From Peptococcaceae bacterium (GTDB lineage: Bacteria > Bacillota > Peptococcia > Peptococcales > Peptococcaceae), in NCBI GenBank assembly GCA_900759105.1, contig CAAETY010000059.1, positions 1 to 11,721 on the forward strand: 11,721 nucleotides of DNA. The letters run 5' to 3'. A program made the position numbers and the translations under genes. The notes under the pieces are model-generated. The model saw only the letters and a program-made list of their open reading frames with translations. It made no database searches and was not told where the DNA came from. Shown one piece after another: positions 1 through 6,783 of this stretch. How positions within the stretch are numbered: position 1 is the stretch's first letter; every line of letters begins with the position of its first letter.

Positions 1-49
1 AGGTACTCCCGAAACCGTCTTAAAGCCTATGAATGAAACTAATAATCCT

Positions 50-1279
50 CTACTTCGTCAGCGCGCGGCATACGCGGTCTTGGAAGTTACGCCCCGTGGC
101 GGTATGGCGAATGCCTTGGTTCATAATGCTAAAGCAAAGCATATTGCCATTGGCAGCACGGCAGTAACCTGAGAGCGTACTTACGCCCTCGACAGTACCC
201 GTCTTAGCATGTACGTTGCCAGCAGCCGAAGAACCACGTAGGCGTTTGCGCAGCGATCCGTCTTGGCCTGCAATGGGCAGCGAAGGGTCGAGGTGGCGAT
301 AGATGTCGTCGTCGTTATAAGCAAAGCGCAACATGCGACCTAAAAGTTCGGGCGTAAGGTAGTTGTAGAGCGAAAGTCCAGAGCCGTCGGCTATTTGGTA
401 GTGCGAAGCATCAAGGCCTATATGGCGAATGAGGTCGTTGTAATGCACCACGGCCTGTTTGCGTCCAGCCCCTTTTCGCCCATCTTGTGCCGCAATTTGA
501 TAGAACAAAGCTTCGGCCATAGAATTGTTACTCTCCTTCATCATCGGCAGGAGCACTTGGTCGATCGTGTGTGAGCGCGTGCAGAGCAAGGTAGCATCGG
601 AGGGTGTGGTGGCTACGTCGGTGGTGCCGTCCCACGTAATATTCTCTTTGCGGAAGATGCGGCGCAGGTTATCAACAAAGGTGTCTTTGTTGCGGAAGAG
701 GAGTGGCATAAGTGGCACCTCATCGTCGTCCCAACACCAGCCCCACCCTAAGCGTTTATCGTCCTTAAAGCTGAGGTCGAGCCGAATGGGCGAAGTTATG
801 TGGGTAATGCCTCGCGCCTTGAGCGAATCTGCAAAGGCGTGGAGATCATCGCCGTCGAGCAGTGGGTCGTAACCAGCGCGTATATAGACGTGGCCCGTAT
901 AGATGCTATCGCTATCTGTTGGCAGTGGGTCGGCATACAAGCGCGTGCGGAACTGATAGTTTACGCCCAAGTCGTGTAAGGCTACGATAGCTGTCATGAG
1001 TTTTTCGTTGGAGGCAGGACGCATACACTGACGCTCATTATGCGTGAACACAAGGCTATCGGCCGTAAGATCGTATACATAAATGCCCACTTGCGTGCGT
1101 TCGAAGATGTCGTTGTCAAGCAGCTTCTGCAGTCGCACGGGCAGTGGGTCAAGGCTTTCAGTCGCATCGGCAAGGGTGTCGACGACGACCGAGTCTTCAG
1201 GCATAATGCTATCGGTGCGCAAGGCAAAAGCCTGCATGGACATCAATAGGCATAGCAATGATAATATAATCCTTGACAT
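50..1279 (-). CDS. dacB: D-alanyl-D-alanine carboxypeptidase/endopeptidase, PBP4 (DacB, peptidase S13) family
   Basis: A 409-residue exported serine peptidase of the PBP4 type. The family trims terminal D-Ala from peptidoglycan stem peptides and cleaves cross-links in the periplasm. The N-terminus is a signal peptide (hydrophobic residues 4-19, likely cleavage after AFA at about 19). The three penicillin-binding motifs are present in order: SxxK as S90-N-E-K93, SxN as S250-N251-N252, and KTG as K359-T360-G361. The wide gap between the first two motifs is where S13 enzymes carry their extra inserted domain. At 409 residues it is shorter than E. coli PBP4 (477), so that insert is probably reduced. 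The ATG at 1279 fits because the signal peptide begins there directly. It lies 92 bases downstream of dusB on the same strand, with a hairpin in the gap. Family assignment is firm; the balance of carboxypeptidase to endopeptidase activity cannot be read from sequence. Confidence 0.92.
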   Translation of the reverse strand: MSRIILSLLCLLMSMQAFALRTDSIMPEDSVVVDTLADATESLDPLPVRLQKLLDNDIFERTQVGIYVYDLTADSLVFTHNERQCMRPASNEKLMTAIVALHDLGVNYQFRTRLYADPLPTDSDSIYTGHVYIRAGYDPLLDGDDLHAFADSLKARGITHITSPIRLDLSFKDDKRLGWGWCWDDDEVPLMPLLFRNKDTFVDNLRRIFRKENITWDGTTDVATTPSDATLLCTRSHTIDQVLLPMMKESNNSMAEALFYQIAAQDGRKGAGRKQAVVHYNDLIRHIGLDASHYQIADGSGLSLYNYLTPELLGRMLRFAYNDDDIYRHLDPSLPIAGQDGSLRKRLRGSSAAGNVHAKTGTVEGVSTLSGYCRAANGNMLCFSIMNQGIRHTATGRNFQDRVCRALTK

Positions 1280-1305
1280 TTTCTATCTATTACTATTATT
1301 TTGAA

Positions 1306-1363
1306 TTAACGAGTTGACAAGTAAATTTGTTCTTTTACGATAACTTACTTGTTAACTCGTCAA
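1306..1363. repeat. 19-base inverted repeat built of 8-base GTTAAC-type words (dusB-dacB gap)
   Basis: Arms at 1306-1324 and 1345-1363 match at 17 of 19 positions around a 20-base loop. The arms consist of 8-base words such as GTTGACAA and GTTAACTC, the same vocabulary as the rnr leader. In the minus-strand transcript this lies just after the dusB stop and just before dacB, so it could attenuate or terminate dusB transcription. There is no clear U-tract. Confidence 0.7.
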
Positions 1364-1371
1364 ATAAATAA

Positions 1372-2388
1372 CTAATTATTCCGTATCAATTCGCGTGTTG
1401 ACTCCATGATGTCGAAGAGTTCGGCTACAGTATCGGCACGGAGCATGTTGATGCGCGTCTGTCGAAAGTTCGGGAGTCCTTTAAATAAAGGAGTGGCTGC
1501 TAAGTGACGACGCACATGGAGAATGCCACGGTACTCGTCAATGCGTTCTACGCTTTGGCGTACTTGCTCTTTCAACACATCGAGCATCCAGTCGGGTGTC
1601 ATTGGGGCGTACTGGCTCGGAATAACGTGGTCTACACTGTGGTCGCCTTCATGAAGGGCATCGTGCAGTTCCTTAAATATCCACGGACGGCCAAAGGTGG
1701 CACGACCTACCATGACGGCATCAACGCCATAGTCGTTGAAGGCACGCACAGCACCTTCAGCCGAGGTGATGTCGCCATTGCCTATAATAGGAATGTGCAT
1801 ACGTGGGTTGCGCTTCACCTCGCCAATGAGCGTCCAATCGGCCTCGCCCGTATACATTTGTGCACGTGTGCGGCCATGAATGGTCAAGGCTTGAATGCCA
1901 CAGTCTTGCAGTTGTTCGGCCAAAGGGACGATGATCTTATGTTCCGCGTCCCAGCCCAAACGCGTCTTGGCTGTTACGGGCACGTCGACAGCATTGACTA
2001 CGGCACGCGTTATCTCCAACATTCGAGGCACGTCTTGCAACAATCCTGCGCCCGCACCCTTACCTGCCACGCGCTTTACGGGACAGCCAAAGTTGATGTC
2101 GAGCACGTCGGGGTGGGCACGTTCTACAACGATTTGTGCCGCATCACGTACGGCTATGGGGTCTTTGCCATATATCTGAATAGCCACAGGGCGTTCGGCA
2201 TCGCACACGGTGAGTTTTTCAAGCGACTTATTTACCATGCGCACCAAAGCGTCGGCTGCTACAAATTCGGAGTATACCATTGAGGCACCCAACCGACGAC
2301 AGAGCAAGCGAAAGCCAATGTCGGTGACGTCCTCCATGGGAGCTAACACTACGGGGCGGGGACCGAGGTCAAGAGTTCCTATATGCAT
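1372..2388 (-). CDS. dusB: tRNA-dihydrouridine synthase, DusB-like
   Basis: A 338-residue FMN-dependent flavoenzyme that reduces uridine to dihydrouridine in the tRNA D-loop. The TIM-barrel N-terminus carries the FMN-site segment APMEDVTDIGFR (residues 16-27). The family active-site segment INFGCPVKRVAGKGAGAGLL contains the presumed catalytic cysteine C102. TAKTRLGWD carries K141, HGRTRAQMYTGEADW begins at H171, and the phosphate-binding barrel end shows IIGNGDI and VGRATFGRPWIF. This pattern is DusB-like rather than DusA- or DusC-like, and the length is normal for DusB. The ATG at 2388 places the conserved barrel start near residue 13. A good promoter candidate lies at 2461-2493. It is followed by dacB and preceded by the CPBP protease on the same strand. 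Long open frames on the other strand of this gene are shadows. Confidence 0.94.
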   Translation of the reverse strand: MHIGTLDLGPRPVVLAPMEDVTDIGFRLLCRRLGASMVYSEFVAADALVRMVNKSLEKLTVCDAERPVAIQIYGKDPIAVRDAAQIVVERAHPDVLDINFGCPVKRVAGKGAGAGLLQDVPRMLEITRAVVNAVDVPVTAKTRLGWDAEHKIIVPLAEQLQDCGIQALTIHGRTRAQMYTGEADWTLIGEVKRNPRMHIPIIGNGDITSAEGAVRAFNDYGVDAVMVGRATFGRPWIFKELHDALHEGDHSVDHVIPSQYAPMTPDWMLDVLKEQVRQSVERIDEYRGILHVRRHLAATPLFKGLPNFRQTRINMLRADTVAELFDIMESTRELIRNN

Positions 2389-2398
2389 TAATATTTTC

Positions 2399-2488
2399 GG
2401 TTTGGAGTTTGGTGGTTAGGAGGTTATATGGTTATAAAGTTACATCACGTTGATAATCAACAAAACTAACTTTATAAGCTCATAACCT
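2399..2488. repeat. 8-base-period GTTA word array and imperfect hairpin upstream of dusB
   Basis: From 2399 to 2446 there are six consecutive 8-base units, of which the last four start GTTA (2415, 2423, 2431, 2439). Arms 2421-2442 and 2467-2488 are inverted copies matching at 19 of 22 positions, with a small inner dyad GTTGATAATCAAC in the loop. The hairpin lies between the CPBP stop and the dusB start, so it could end CPBP transcription. Its right arm overlaps the dusB promoter candidate. Confidence 0.65.
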
Positions 2489-2493
2489 TCAAA
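2461..2493 (-). promoter_or_regulatory. Bacteroidota-type promoter for dusB
   Basis: On the minus strand, TTTG (2493-2490) is followed after 21 bases by TAGTTTTG (2468-2461). This matches the Bacteroides consensus TTTG-N19-21-TAnnTTTG in full. The predicted start is near 2457, leaving a leader of about 70 bases before the dusB ATG at 2388. Confidence 0.6.
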
Positions 2494-2500
2494 CGTAAAA

Positions 2501-3307
2501 TTATTCTTTGCTATTATATAAATTGGTATATAAGCAGCAGCTGGCCAAGAGCGTGTAGAAGACTATCCTTGGCCAACTCAACACGTCGGGGGCTGCGAAG
2601 AGGGTGCAGTACACGGCAAAGGCATTGTTAGCAATGTGCATGAGCAAGCAGAGACGCAAATCGCCCGTGCGCAAATAGGCAATGCCTAATATAAAGCCTA
2701 TGATAAAGGCGGGGATGCCTTGTGCTAAGTTGCCATGCACCAAGGCAAAGGCCAAAGCACCAATGGCTGCAGCAGCCCAACCAGGCACATTGTGACGATA
2801 GAGCGAACGTACTACGCCTACGCGGAACACCAACTCTTCGCACAAGGGGCCTACGAAGCATAAAAGGAGTAAGCACAAAGGGTTATGCATCATGCCTTCG
2901 AAGTTGACCGTGTTGGGAGCGGTGATGTGGAGGTGGGTCAAGGCATCGCTCACGCCAGAGGCGATAATCAAGCAACAACAAGTGGTGTAAATAATATTAA
3001 ACACAGTGACGGGACGCTGCTGCACGTCGCGCTTGAGCGGACGAAACTTAAAGATGCTCAACAGTTCGGGCTGCGCCTCGGCCTTGCTGCGCACGCGCCC
3101 TTCAAAGCGATAGTACCATAGCCACAAGCCCAGTGCTAATATGCCTTCGGCTACCAATAGGCTAATGCCCGTAGCCACAGAATTCACACTGAGTTGATCC
3201 AACGGATAGTCTGTGCCTAATTTGTCAAGATTGGAGAATAACAAAGCGCCCAATCCTGCTACAAATTGCATGACGATAAATAATATAAATACTACGATTG
3301 CGGTCAT
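2501..3307 (-). CDS. CPBP (CAAX/Abi-type) family intramembrane glutamic protease
   Basis: A 268-residue membrane protein of the CPBP family, relatives of the eukaryotic CAAX prenyl protease Rce1. Bacterial members are usually of unknown substrate. Motif 1 is E157-E158-x3-R162 (CEELVFR), motif 2 is FALVH with H191, and motif 3 is H224-IANN with N228, so the catalytic set looks complete. Hydrophobic segments lie at about 3-25, 46-65, 103-125, 143-155, 178-195, 200-214, 220-240 and 247-262, predicting roughly eight membrane spans. I chose the ATG at 3307. A longer frame begins at a TTG at 3322, but that codon is part of the repeat array and adds only five residues. dusB follows after 112 bases. 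No clear promoter is visible; the gene may depend on read-through from ribF. Function beyond proteolysis in the membrane is unknown. Confidence 0.85.
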   Translation of the reverse strand: MTAIVVFILFIVMQFVAGLGALLFSNLDKLGTDYPLDQLSVNSVATGISLLVAEGILALGLWLWYYRFEGRVRSKAEAQPELLSIFKFRPLKRDVQQRPVTVFNIIYTTCCCLIIASGVSDALTHLHITAPNTVNFEGMMHNPLCLLLLCFVGPLCEELVFRVGVVRSLYRHNVPGWAAAAIGALAFALVHGNLAQGIPAFIIGFILGIAYLRTGDLRLCLLMHIANNAFAVYCTLFAAPDVLSWPRIVFYTLLASCCLYTNLYNSKE

Positions 3308-3310
3308 ATA

Positions 3311-3672
3311 GTTAATGTGCAAATGCTTAGTTAATGTGCAAATGCTTAGTTAATGTGCAAATGTGAGAATGTGCAAATGTGAGAATGTGCAAATGTGCAA
3401 ATTGTCGCCTCTTTTTGCTGCGTTTGTGGATAACTTGGGAAATGTGCAAATGCTTGGGAAATGTGCAAATGCTTAGTTAATGTGCAAATGTGAGAATGTG
3501 CAAATGTGAGAATGTGCAAATAGTCGCCTCTTTTTGCTGCGTTTATGGATAGCTTAGTTAATGCACAAATAGGAGTGAGAATACGTGAATGTAAAAGTAC
3601 ATATACTTAAATTGCGCGTACAAAGGCGACCATTTGCATATTTGCACATTTGCACATTCTCACATTTGCACA
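3311..3672. repeat. Intergenic array of 8-base GTGNNAAT words with inverted copies (ribF-CPBP gap)
   Basis: This 360-base gap has no gene and is almost entirely repeat. Direct copies of GTGCAAAT and GTGAGAAT fill 3315-3400 and 3441-3520, with 11-base spacers such as GCTTAGTTAAT. A 22-base segment beginning GTCGCCTCTTTTTGC occurs at 3404-3425 and 3523-3544, a 119-base period. The right side (3631-3672) carries the same words inverted (ATTTGCAC, ATTCTCAC), and AAAGGCGAC at 3622-3630 is the complement of the GTCGCCT segments. The whole can fold into a large stem. The ribF stop codon (3674-3676) touches the right end. Confidence 0.85.
3613..3638. repeat. 26-base core shared exactly with 5355-5380
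   Basis: The 26 bases here, centred on TACAAAGGCGACC, are identical to 5355-5380 in the next gap. Each copy is followed on its right by inverted ATTTGCAC-type words ending at a gene 3' end, so both belong to one dispersed module. Confidence 0.85.
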
Positions 3673-3673
3673 T

Positions 3674-4615
3674 TTACAGCACTTCTCTCACCTTATCAGC
3701 ATCTAAGGCCAACTGCTTCTGCAAGGCTTCGATGCTGCTGAAACGACGTTCGTCGCGAATGCGGCGGTAGAAGGCGATCTTAATATGTTGACCATAAAGC
3801 GCACCCCCTTCGTAGTCGAGTAGGTGGGCCTCTATGGTTTGGTCGGTGCCATTGTCGAGCGTGGGACGCCAACCGATGTTGAGCATGGCTTTGTAGGTGA
3901 AACCACCTACCTCCACGCGCACGGCATACACGCCACGGCCAGGAATGAGCTGCTCTTCGCATTCGGGACGCAGATTGGCCGTAGGATAACCCATAAGCGT
4001 ACCAGCATGATGGCCTTCTACCACCGTGCCTTCCAGTACGTAGGGCCGACCTAAACAGGTACGTGCCATTTCTACATTACCCCCCGTTAGGAAACGGCGC
4101 GCAGCTGAAGAACTCACGCGCAACTCGTCTTCGGCCATAAAGGGACGTTCGCGCAATACTTCTATGCCCAACTCGCGTCCATAGCGCACGTAGTCCTTAA
4201 AGCCGGCTGAGAGGTCAGAACCGAAGTGGTGGTCGTAGCCCACGAGTAAGCACTTCACGTTCAACTCCTTCTTGAGTATCAGCTCCATAAACTCACGCGA
4301 GGTGAGCATCGACATCTCGTGATTGAAGTTGAGCATGGCGCAGCCTATCAGTCCCGTCTGTGCCAAAAGTTGCAGTTTTTGCTCATTAGTAGTGAGCAGT
4401 TCGGGCCAATAGCGTGCTCCCGAAAGGGCCAAGCGAGGATGTTCCTCAAACGAGATGACAATAGGCTGAAGCCCACGTTTGGCGGCCTCTGCCTTCACTT
4501 GGTCTATTAAGAATTGATGACCACGGTGTACGCCGTCGAAGAAACCAATGGCTGCGCAATAGCCTTGCGCGGCATCGGCATTATGCTTGAATGTATGGAA
4601 GGTGTAGTTTGCCAT
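3674..4615 (-). CDS. ribF: Bifunctional riboflavin kinase / FAD synthetase
   Basis: A 313-residue cytoplasmic enzyme that phosphorylates riboflavin to FMN and adenylates FMN to FAD. The N-terminal nucleotidyltransferase domain (about 1-185) shows GFFDGVHRGHQ (residues 24-34, the HxGH-type ATP site), ISFEEHPR (54-61), YDHHFGSD (127-134) and VSSSAARRFL (167-176). The C-terminal flavokinase domain (about 190-313) shows GTLMGYPTANL with the family PTAN motif (205-215), RGVYAV, LNIGWRPT and EAHLLDY. The length is standard. I chose the ATG at 4615 rather than the in-frame ATG at 4675: the extra 20 residues match nothing in the family, and conserved sequence begins soon after 4615. The gene overlaps the upstream HAD gene by 35 bases, suggesting translational coupling. 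Its stop codon lies on the edge of a repeat array that may act as the transcript end. Confidence 0.95.
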   Translation of the reverse strand: MANYTFHTFKHNADAAQGYCAAIGFFDGVHRGHQFLIDQVKAEAAKRGLQPIVISFEEHPRLALSGARYWPELLTTNEQKLQLLAQTGLIGCAMLNFNHEMSMLTSREFMELILKKELNVKCLLVGYDHHFGSDLSAGFKDYVRYGRELGIEVLRERPFMAEDELRVSSSAARRFLTGGNVEMARTCLGRPYVLEGTVVEGHHAGTLMGYPTANLRPECEEQLIPGRGVYAVRVEVGGFTYKAMLNIGWRPTLDNGTDQTIEAHLLDYEGGALYGQHIKIAFYRRIRDERRFSSIEALQKQLALDADKVREVL

Positions 4616-5231
4616 ATTCGTCAAAATATTTAAACCATTCGCTGCCAGCAGGGGCAATGAGGGCTTGTAGGCCACACTGACGAGCCGCTTGGCAGTTCAC
4701 TTCACTGTCGTCAAAGAATAAGATGTCGTGAGCAGGCACCCCCATGCCCTCCACCACTTTCTCAAATATCTGTGGGGCTGGCTTTTCCACACCTAATTCA
4801 CAGGATAGAAAGATGTGGTCGAAGAAGTCGTCCACCGTCAGTCCCTTGTAGCGAAAGAAGGTGTCTTCGGCCATGCGCCAATGTATGGTGTTGGTGTTGC
4901 TCAGTACGTTAATAGAATAGTTTTGCTTTATCTTGAGCAACATCTCAAGGCGCTCGGTCGGTACGGTGGTGAGATAACTTTCCCACGCTGCGATGATAGC
5001 CTCATCGCTCAAGCAGTCGGTCATGCCTCCGCCTTGCTGACAGAGCGAACGTATGCCGTCGCAGAACTCATGTTCCGTAATGCTTCCTTGTTCCAATTGG
5101 GAGAAGATACCGGCTTGTTTATAGGTGCCAAGATAGGGACGTATGTCGAAACCTATCTCATCGAACGAACGTTCTACGCGCTGACGGTCGAGGTCGACCA
5201 ACACGCCACCAAAGTCAAATAGGAGATACAT
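4581..5231 (-). CDS. HAD-superfamily (subclass IA) phosphatase, YihX-like, overlapping ribF
   Basis: A 216-residue HAD hydrolase. Motif I is FDFGGVLVDLD with nucleophile D6; motif II is LSNTN (S111); motif III is K150 in GVEKPAPQIF; motif IV is FFDDSEVN with D174-D175. A helical cap at about 15-95 fits subclass IA. The residue two after the nucleophile is Gly, not the usual acid/base Asp. YihX-type sugar phosphatases carry the same kind of motif (FDLGNV), so this is a subfamily trait rather than an inactivating change. The length matches YihX (about 200). The 3' end overlaps the ribF start by 35 bases, so the two are probably cotranscribed and coupled. Substrate is unknown. A phosphatase acting in flavin metabolism is a reasonable guess from the neighbour; sugar phosphates are the alternative. 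Confidence 0.88.
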   Translation of the reverse strand: MYLLFDFGGVLVDLDRQRVERSFDEIGFDIRPYLGTYKQAGIFSQLEQGSITEHEFCDGIRSLCQQGGGMTDCLSDEAIIAAWESYLTTVPTERLEMLLKIKQNYSINVLSNTNTIHWRMAEDTFFRYKGLTVDDFFDHIFLSCELGVEKPAPQIFEKVVEGMGVPAHDILFFDDSEVNCQAARQCGLQALIAPAGSEWFKYFDEYGKLHLPYIQA

Positions 5232-5235
5232 AATC

Positions 5236-5408
5236 TAATGTGCAAATGTGCAAATGTGAGAATGTGCTAATGTGAGAATGTGCAAATGTGCAAATGTGCA
5301 AATGTGAGAATGTGCTAATGTGAGAATGTGCTAATGACTTAATGCTTTTATAACTGCGCGTACAAAGGCGACCATTTGCACATTCGCACATTCGCACATT
5401 TGCACATT
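5236..5408. repeat. Second GTGNNAAT word array with inverted half (U32-HAD gap)
   Basis: Direct words GTGCAAAT, GTGAGAAT and GTGCTAAT run in 8-base steps from about 5239 to 5334. The 26-base core follows at 5355-5380, then inverted words (ATTTGCAC, ATTCGCAC) to 5408. The inverted block can pair with the start of the direct block over about 37 bases with few mismatches. The overall plan repeats that of the 3311-3672 array. Confidence 0.85.
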
Positions 5409-5448
5409 TATAAAATAGTAATGGCCTTTACGCCTTTACTATTTTATA
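5409..5448 (-). terminator. Hairpin across the U32 gene stop codon
   Basis: TATAAAATAGTAA at 5409-5421 is the exact inverse complement of 5436-5448, with a further GGC/GCC pair inside. The 13-base AT-rich arms enclose the U32 stop codon (5428-5430), so the last codons of the gene form one arm. It may end or stabilise the transcript; there is no classic GC stem plus U-tract. Confidence 0.5.
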
Positions 5449-6660
5449 CAGTTTATCACTCGGGCGCACCTTTTCGGGCACGGGGATAGCTACGCGCATA
5501 CCTTTCTTGGCCACATCGATAGGGCCGTTGTCACCGTGAATGTCGGTGGCGGTAACGTAGAGCGCCCCCGTAGTCGGACCAACGATGAGCAATTTGTCGC
5601 CACGATTGAAGTCGCCGGCTTCGAGGTAAAACTCGCCCACGCCCAACTTTGAGAAGTACTTCTGGCCCTTGCCTATGTATTGCTTCTTCTCGGTAGCAGC
5701 CGAACCGTACACTTCGCTCCACTCGCCCAACTTCTGACCTAAGTAATAGCCGTCCCAGAAGCCACGGTTGAAGACTGTCTTGAGGCGCTCGTTCCATTTC
5801 TCTACCTTTTCAGGACTGAACGTGCCGTCCTCTACGGCTGCAATGGCCTCTTTGTAACATTGCACAACGGTGTAGACGTACTCCGCACTGCGGGCGCGGC
5901 CTTCGATCTTAAACACGCGCACACCAGCTTTCATCATGCGGTCAATGAAGCCAATCGTCTTTAAGTCCTTCGGACTCATGATGTACTTATTGTCAACGTC
6001 GAGTTCTACACCCGTCTCGCGGTCCTTCACCGTATAGCTGCGACGGCACACTTGCATGCACTGTCCGCGATTGGCCGAACGACCTAAGTTGTCGAGTGAG
6101 AGGTAGCACTTGCCGCTTACGGCCATACACAACGCACCATGGCAGAACATTTCGATACGAATGAGTTCACCCGAAGGGCCGCAGATGTGTTCACGCTCAA
6201 TGGCCTCGTGAATGCGTGCCACTTGGTCAAGGTTCAACTCGCGTGCCAATACGGCCACATCGGCAAAGCGTGCATAAAACTTCAATGCCTCTGTGTTAGA
6301 GATATTGAGCTGCGTTGAGAGGTGTACCTCCTGCCCAATGCGGTTGCAATAGTCCATTACTGCTACGTCGCAAGCAATAATAGCCGAAATGCCCGCCTCG
6401 TGAGCAGCATCACAGATGTGGTGCATGAGTTCGATGTCTTCATCATAGATAATGGTGTTGACCGTAAGGTATGACTTTACGCCCTGTGCGCTACACTGTG
6501 CAGCAATGTCGCGCAAGTCGTCAATCGTAAAGCGACTGGCACTATGGGCACGCATATTGAGTGCTTCAATGCCAAAGTATATAGAATCGGCTCCTGCCTT
6601 GAGGGCAGCAGCCAAGCTCTCGCGCGAACCCACGGGAGCCATTATTTCGTATTTCGTCAT
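5428..6660 (-). CDS. Peptidase U32 family protein, probable tRNA uridine hydroxylation protein (TrhP/YegQ-like)
   Basis: A 410-residue member of family U32, once called collagenase-like but now linked mainly to RNA hydroxylation. In E. coli, TrhP (YegQ) makes 5-hydroxyuridine at the tRNA wobble position and RlhA hydroxylates 23S rRNA. The family signature is intact at about 170-188: E170-M-F-C-H-G-A-L-C178-x6-C185-YLS. It is followed by RGQ-C201-x3-C205-R, giving the conserved cysteine set expected to hold an iron-sulfur cluster. KIEGRARSAEYV at 251-262 is also typical. The N-terminal barrel starts at once (EIMAPVGSRESLAAAL), supporting the ATG at 6660. At 410 residues it is closer to YegQ (453) than to the longer RlhA-like proteins. 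It is flanked on both sides by repeat arrays; no standard promoter is evident upstream. The exact RNA target is inferred. Confidence 0.88.
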   Translation of the reverse strand: MTKYEIMAPVGSRESLAAALKAGADSIYFGIEALNMRAHSASRFTIDDLRDIAAQCSAQGVKSYLTVNTIIYDEDIELMHHICDAAHEAGISAIIACDVAVMDYCNRIGQEVHLSTQLNISNTEALKFYARFADVAVLARELNLDQVARIHEAIEREHICGPSGELIRIEMFCHGALCMAVSGKCYLSLDNLGRSANRGQCMQVCRRSYTVKDRETGVELDVDNKYIMSPKDLKTIGFIDRMMKAGVRVFKIEGRARSAEYVYTVVQCYKEAIAAVEDGTFSPEKVEKWNERLKTVFNRGFWDGYYLGQKLGEWSEVYGSAATEKKQYIGKGQKYFSKLGVGEFYLEAGDFNRGDKLLIVGPTTGALYVTATDIHGDNGPIDVAKKGMRVAIPVPEKVRPSDKLYKIVKA

Positions 6661-6661
6661 G

Positions 6662-6709
6662 GTTTTAATGTGCTAATGTGGCAATATGCTAATGTGGCAA
6701 TGAAACAAT
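6662..6709. repeat. Short 8-base-period word array upstream of the U32 gene
   Basis: Six consecutive 8-base units ending in AAT occupy 6662-6709, including GTGCTAAT and GTGGCAAT (twice, at 6678 and 6694). These belong to the same GTGNNAAT family as the two larger arrays but lack the 26-base core and a long inverted half. Confidence 0.7.
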
Positions 6710-6743
6710 GCCATTATAAACTCAGCAATAAAAGGTAACTAGT

Positions 6744-6767
6744 CCCCCTCCCCGGTCGGGGAGGGGG
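6744..6767 (-). terminator. Perfect GC-rich hairpin downstream of argB
   Basis: CCCCCTCCCC (6744-6753) and GGGGAGGGGG (6758-6767) form a perfect 10-base stem with a 4-base loop, followed on the plus strand by TTAGGGGGAG. It starts 17 bases after the argB stop in the argB direction and is strong enough to terminate or protect the transcript. The U-run after it is weak and delayed. It resembles C-rich/G-rich dyads I associate with Bacteroidota intergenic repeats. Confidence 0.55.
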
Positions 6768-6783
6768 TTAGGGGGAGAGGCCG

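Noticed and set aside
1504..2283. Plus-strand 259-residue reading frame opposite dusB
   Set aside because: Lies wholly antisense to a clearly coding dusB with intact family motifs; length is a by-product of codon use.
3320..3322. TTG as start codon of the CPBP protease
   Set aside because: The TTG is part of the GTGCAAAT repeat word; the ATG at 3307 leads directly into the first membrane segment.
3311..3530. Possible CRISPR array
   Set aside because: Repeats are 8-base words with 0 or 11 bases between them; there are no unique spacers of about 30 bases and no cas genes.
3585..3770. Plus-strand 61-residue reading frame
   Set aside because: It runs through the inverted word block and then antisense through the end of ribF; no coding character of its own.
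4080..4095. CCCCCCGTTAGG inside ribF resembling the end of the rnr palindrome
   Set aside because: It encodes in-frame ribF residues with no inverted partner nearby; a short chance match.
4673..4675. Upstream ATG for ribF
   Set aside because: Would add 20 residues with no family counterpart and increase the overlap with the HAD gene to 95 bases; the ATG at 4615 fits the family N-terminus.
4815..5222. Plus-strand 135-residue reading frame opposite the HAD gene
   Set aside because: Antisense shadow of a gene with all four HAD motifs.
5215..5397. Minus-strand 60-residue reading frame with HISTFSHLHICTF repeats
   Set aside because: It is a direct translation of the 8-base word array and overlaps the start of the HAD gene; low-complexity repeat, not a protein.
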